Positions 5,139 to 6,896 of a stretch of 6,896 bases of DNA are shown in pieces. Both the position numbers and the translations under genes were made by a program. The stretch's first letter is position 1. Each line of letters begins with the position of its first letter. This DNA comes from Candidatus Saccharimonadia bacterium (GTDB taxonomy: Bacteria > Patescibacteriota > Saccharimonadia > Saccharimonadales > Saccharimonadaceae): NCBI GenBank assembly GCA_023257145.1, contig JALRDA010000086.1:1-6896 (forward strand), given 5' to 3'. Below the pieces are notes generated by a model. That model ran no database searches and was not told the origin of the DNA. It saw only the letters and a list, made by a program, of their open reading frames with translations.

Positions 5139-6770
5139 ATGAGTAAAGTTGCTGCATATCTACAAGAGCATATCTTAGGCGAAGTTTCGACTGACCCGGC
5201 TATCTTAAAAAAACTAGGCAAAGACGCAAGCGTCCTTGAAATAACCCCCGAAATGGCGGTGTATCCACGCGTTACAAACGATATTCGCAAGGTCGCGCGC
5301 TTTGTATATCAATTGGCCGAAAAAGGTCATGTTATGCCAGTGACGGCGCGTGGTGGTGGCAGTGATCAGACTGGTGCTGCGATCGGCAAGGGTATTTCGC
5401 TAGTGACTCAGGCGCATATGAACCGCACATTCGAACTCGATAGCAAACAAAAACTTGTTCGTGTACAGCCTGGCGTGAATGCGAAGGCGCTAAATGATGC
5501 GCTAGCACTTCATGGCATGGCCATTCCAGCACTGCCAGTTTCAAGTGTGTACAGTACGATTGGTGGCGCAGTGGCAAACAATGCCAGCGGTCCATTGTCG
5601 GGTAAGTATGGTGATATGTCAGAATGGGTTCACCAATTAGAGGTAGTGTTAGTTAATGGCGATGTGCTTCAGACGGAACGTTTGAGTAAGCGCGATCTTG
5701 ATAAAAAGAAAGGCCTCCAGACATTCGAGGGTGAAATCTATCGCAGTCTTGATAACCTTATCGAAGATAATCGACAGCTAATCGATGACAAACTCGTTAG
5801 TGATATTCGCGATAACGTCGGCTACTCTGCGATTACGAAGGTAAAACGAAAAGATGGGTCATTTGATCTGACGCCGCTGATTGTCGGAAGTCAGGGGACG
5901 CTAGGTATCGTGTCCGAAATGATCTTAAAGACTCAGTACGTCAGTACGCAGCAAACGTCAGCATTTATTACGTTTGTTAATAGGGAAGCGGCACGCGATC
6001 TATTTGATAAATTTGCGTCACTTGAGCCATCAGTACTAGAATATTTTGACGGTGTGTTATTTGAGGAAGCTAAAAAACAAGGCAAGACGTATCCATTCAA
6101 CGCGGCTTCATCTGATGTATTTGACGCCGGGGTTATGGTTGGGTTCGATGATTTTAGTGATCGAGCACGCCAGCATAAATTAAAGAAACTTAAAAAACTA
6201 CTTGAGGGTGTCGAAGCGCAATTAACAGTTGAAGATACTGATGATGCGGGTCAGCTTTTCTCGGCTCGTCACGTCACGTCGTATTTACTTTCTCCAGCCG
6301 GTAAAGATATCTCAGCGCCCCCAATAATGGATGGTGCATATGTACCTAACGAACGATTAGAGGAGTTCATCTCGGCTATTAACACACTTGCTGACAAGCA
6401 CCATGTCACGCTTCCTGTCCATACTCGAATATTGGACTGCGTCGTGTATACGCGTCCATTACTGCAGCTACACAAAGTCTCAGACAAGCAAAAGATATTC
6501 AAATTGCTCGACGAATATTCGACTGTTGTCGAGCGCTGCGGTGGTCATTTAATCGCTGAGTCCGGTGAAGGTCGCGTCAAAGCGCGATTTGCCCACAGAA
6601 ACATCGGCGAAGACGTGATCGAGCTGTTCAGCGCAGTAAAAGACATATTTGATAATCATGACATCCTAAATCCCGGAGTGAAAAAGCCGGCTGATCTTCG
6701 AACATTAGTTTCGGACCTTCGGACATCCTACGATACGTCAGATTTCGCAAACCACACACTTTATAGCTAA
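5139..6770 (+). CDS. FAD-binding oxidoreductase, GlcD / D-lactate dehydrogenase-like
   Basis: This 543-residue enzyme belongs to the vanillyl-alcohol-oxidase (PCMH) FAD family, whose GlcD/DLD members oxidise 2-hydroxy acids such as D-lactate or glycolate. The FAD-binding half has YPRVTNDIRKV (42-52), the pyrophosphate-binding RGGGSDQTGAA (71-81), TIGGAVANNASG (140-151) and GSQGTLG (250-256). The C-terminal substrate domain ends with the family hallmark LNPG (510-513). The active-site motifs are altered. Where relatives have HxxGDGNxH there is H428-TRILDCVV, lacking the second His. Where they have GEHG there is A473-E474-S475-G476, so the usual catalytic His is Ser. Substrate therefore cannot be assigned, and a role other than lactate or glycolate oxidation is possible. 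No Cys-rich iron-sulfur domain, signal peptide or membrane segment is visible. The start is ATG 5139, supported by GAGAGAGG upstream. No terminator follows, so transcription may run into the tRNA at 6807. Confidence 0.88.
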   Translation: MSKVAAYLQEHILGEVSTDPAILKKLGKDASVLEITPEMAVYPRVTNDIRKVARFVYQLAEKGHVMPVTARGGGSDQTGAAIGKGISLVTQAHMNRTFELDSKQKLVRVQPGVNAKALNDALALHGMAIPALPVSSVYSTIGGAVANNASGPLSGKYGDMSEWVHQLEVVLVNGDVLQTERLSKRDLDKKKGLQTFEGEIYRSLDNLIEDNRQLIDDKLVSDIRDNVGYSAITKVKRKDGSFDLTPLIVGSQGTLGIVSEMILKTQYVSTQQTSAFITFVNREAARDLFDKFASLEPSVLEYFDGVLFEEAKKQGKTYPFNAASSDVFDAGVMVGFDDFSDRARQHKLKKLKKLLEGVEAQLTVEDTDDAGQLFSARHVTSYLLSPAGKDISAPPIMDGAYVPNERLEEFISAINTLADKHHVTLPVHTRILDCVVYTRPLLQLHKVSDKQKIFKLLDEYSTVVERCGGHLIAESGEGRVKARFAHRNIGEDVIELFSAVKDIFDNHDILNPGVKKPADLRTLVSDLRTSYDTSDFANHTLYS

Positions 6771-6786
6771 TCGCTAATTTGCTATA
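6762..6786 (+). repeat. inverted repeat spanning the oxidoreductase stop and the tRNA -10
   Basis: TATAGC (6762-6767) and GCTATA (6781-6786) form a 6-bp inverted repeat with a 13-base spacer. There is no T-run after it, so it is a poor terminator. The right arm overlaps the -10 of the following tRNA. Chance is possible. Confidence 0.3.
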
Positions 6787-6788
6787 GT
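6780..6788 (+). promoter_or_regulatory. extended -10 promoter of tRNA-Leu(CAG)
   Basis: TGCTATAGT is TGn-TATAGT, with the hexamer matching 5 of 6. It predicts a start near 6795, about 12 bases before the tRNA, the same spacing as inferred for the other tRNA-Leu. No good -35 is seen; 6760-6765 is TTTATA. Confidence 0.55.
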
Positions 6789-6806
6789 ATGAAGCGGTAC
6801 GCCTAC

Positions 6807-6892
6807 GCGCGAGTGGCGGAATGGTAGACGCGCTAGCTTCAGGTGCTAGTGTCCTTCGGGACGTGGAGGTTCAAGTCCTCTCTCGCGTACCA
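6807..6892 (+). tRNA. tRNA-Leu (anticodon CAG)
   Basis: A class II tRNA of 86 bases including an encoded CCA (6890-6892). The acceptor strands GCGCGAG and CTCGCGT with A73 are identical to those of tRNA-Leu(UAG). The D stem is GCG/CGC. The anticodon stem CTAGC/GCTAG has loop TTCAGGT, giving CAG, which reads CUG. The variable arm is GTCC-TTCG-GGAC. The T arm is GGAGG-TTCAAGT-CCTCT. The terminal pair is again G1-U72. The gene ends 4 bases before the window edge. Confidence 0.97.
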
Positions 6893-6896
6893 AATA

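Noticed and set aside
4909..6892. The two tRNA-Leu genes as attachment sites flanking an integrated element
   Set aside because: They are in opposite orientation, no integrase or direct repeat of a tRNA end is present, and the genes between them match the rest of the window in composition.

Overview
The window looks like chromosomal DNA of a streamlined bacterium, most likely Candidatus Saccharibacteria (TM7) or a relative in the Candidate Phyla Radiation. The assignment rests on recalled family features, not on a search. Those features are a winged-helix plus Nudix-like protein that opens with a WARF..MRPPK..SN motif, the HPMGERVRNALFN signature in RsmD, RecG with GRSQHG in place of GTRQSG, tight gene packing, and few Shine-Dalgarno sites. 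TGA is used as a stop codon, so the window follows code 11 rather than the TGA=Gly code of Gracilibacteria.

Layout: (1) 38-700 +, a winged-helix/Nudix-like protein with a degenerate Nudix box. (2) 749-4143 +, a compact operon of recG, a putative zinc phospholipase C / S1-P1 nuclease-fold protein, and rsmD. It is read from an extended -10 promoter just ahead of recG and ends at a hairpin that overlaps the rsmD stop codon. (3) 4187-4812 -, a single-gene unit encoding an unrecognised 174-residue protein, with its own AT-rich promoter and terminator, convergent with the recG operon. (4) 4875-5020 -, tRNA-Leu(UAG) with its promoter and a 12-bp terminator. (5) 5101-6770 +, an FAD-dependent GlcD/D-lactate-dehydrogenase-type oxidoreductase, divergent from that tRNA. 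(6) 6780-6892 +, tRNA-Leu(CAG).

The recG operon joins fork and recombination repair (RecG) with 16S rRNA methylation (RsmD) around an uncharacterised putative metalloenzyme. The two leucine tRNAs flank the oxidoreductase gene and share an unusual G1-U72 terminal pair. Four transcription units (recG, the oxidoreductase and both tRNAs) carry a TGn extended -10 element. recG appears to be made from a leaderless or nearly leaderless mRNA.

No mobile element, CRISPR array or defence island is visible. The best leads are the zinc-PLC-like protein, which keeps a nearly complete metal-ligand pattern but has no export signal, the two enzymes with altered active-site motifs (Nudix and FAD oxidase), and the orphan protein with possible ribbon-helix-helix character.
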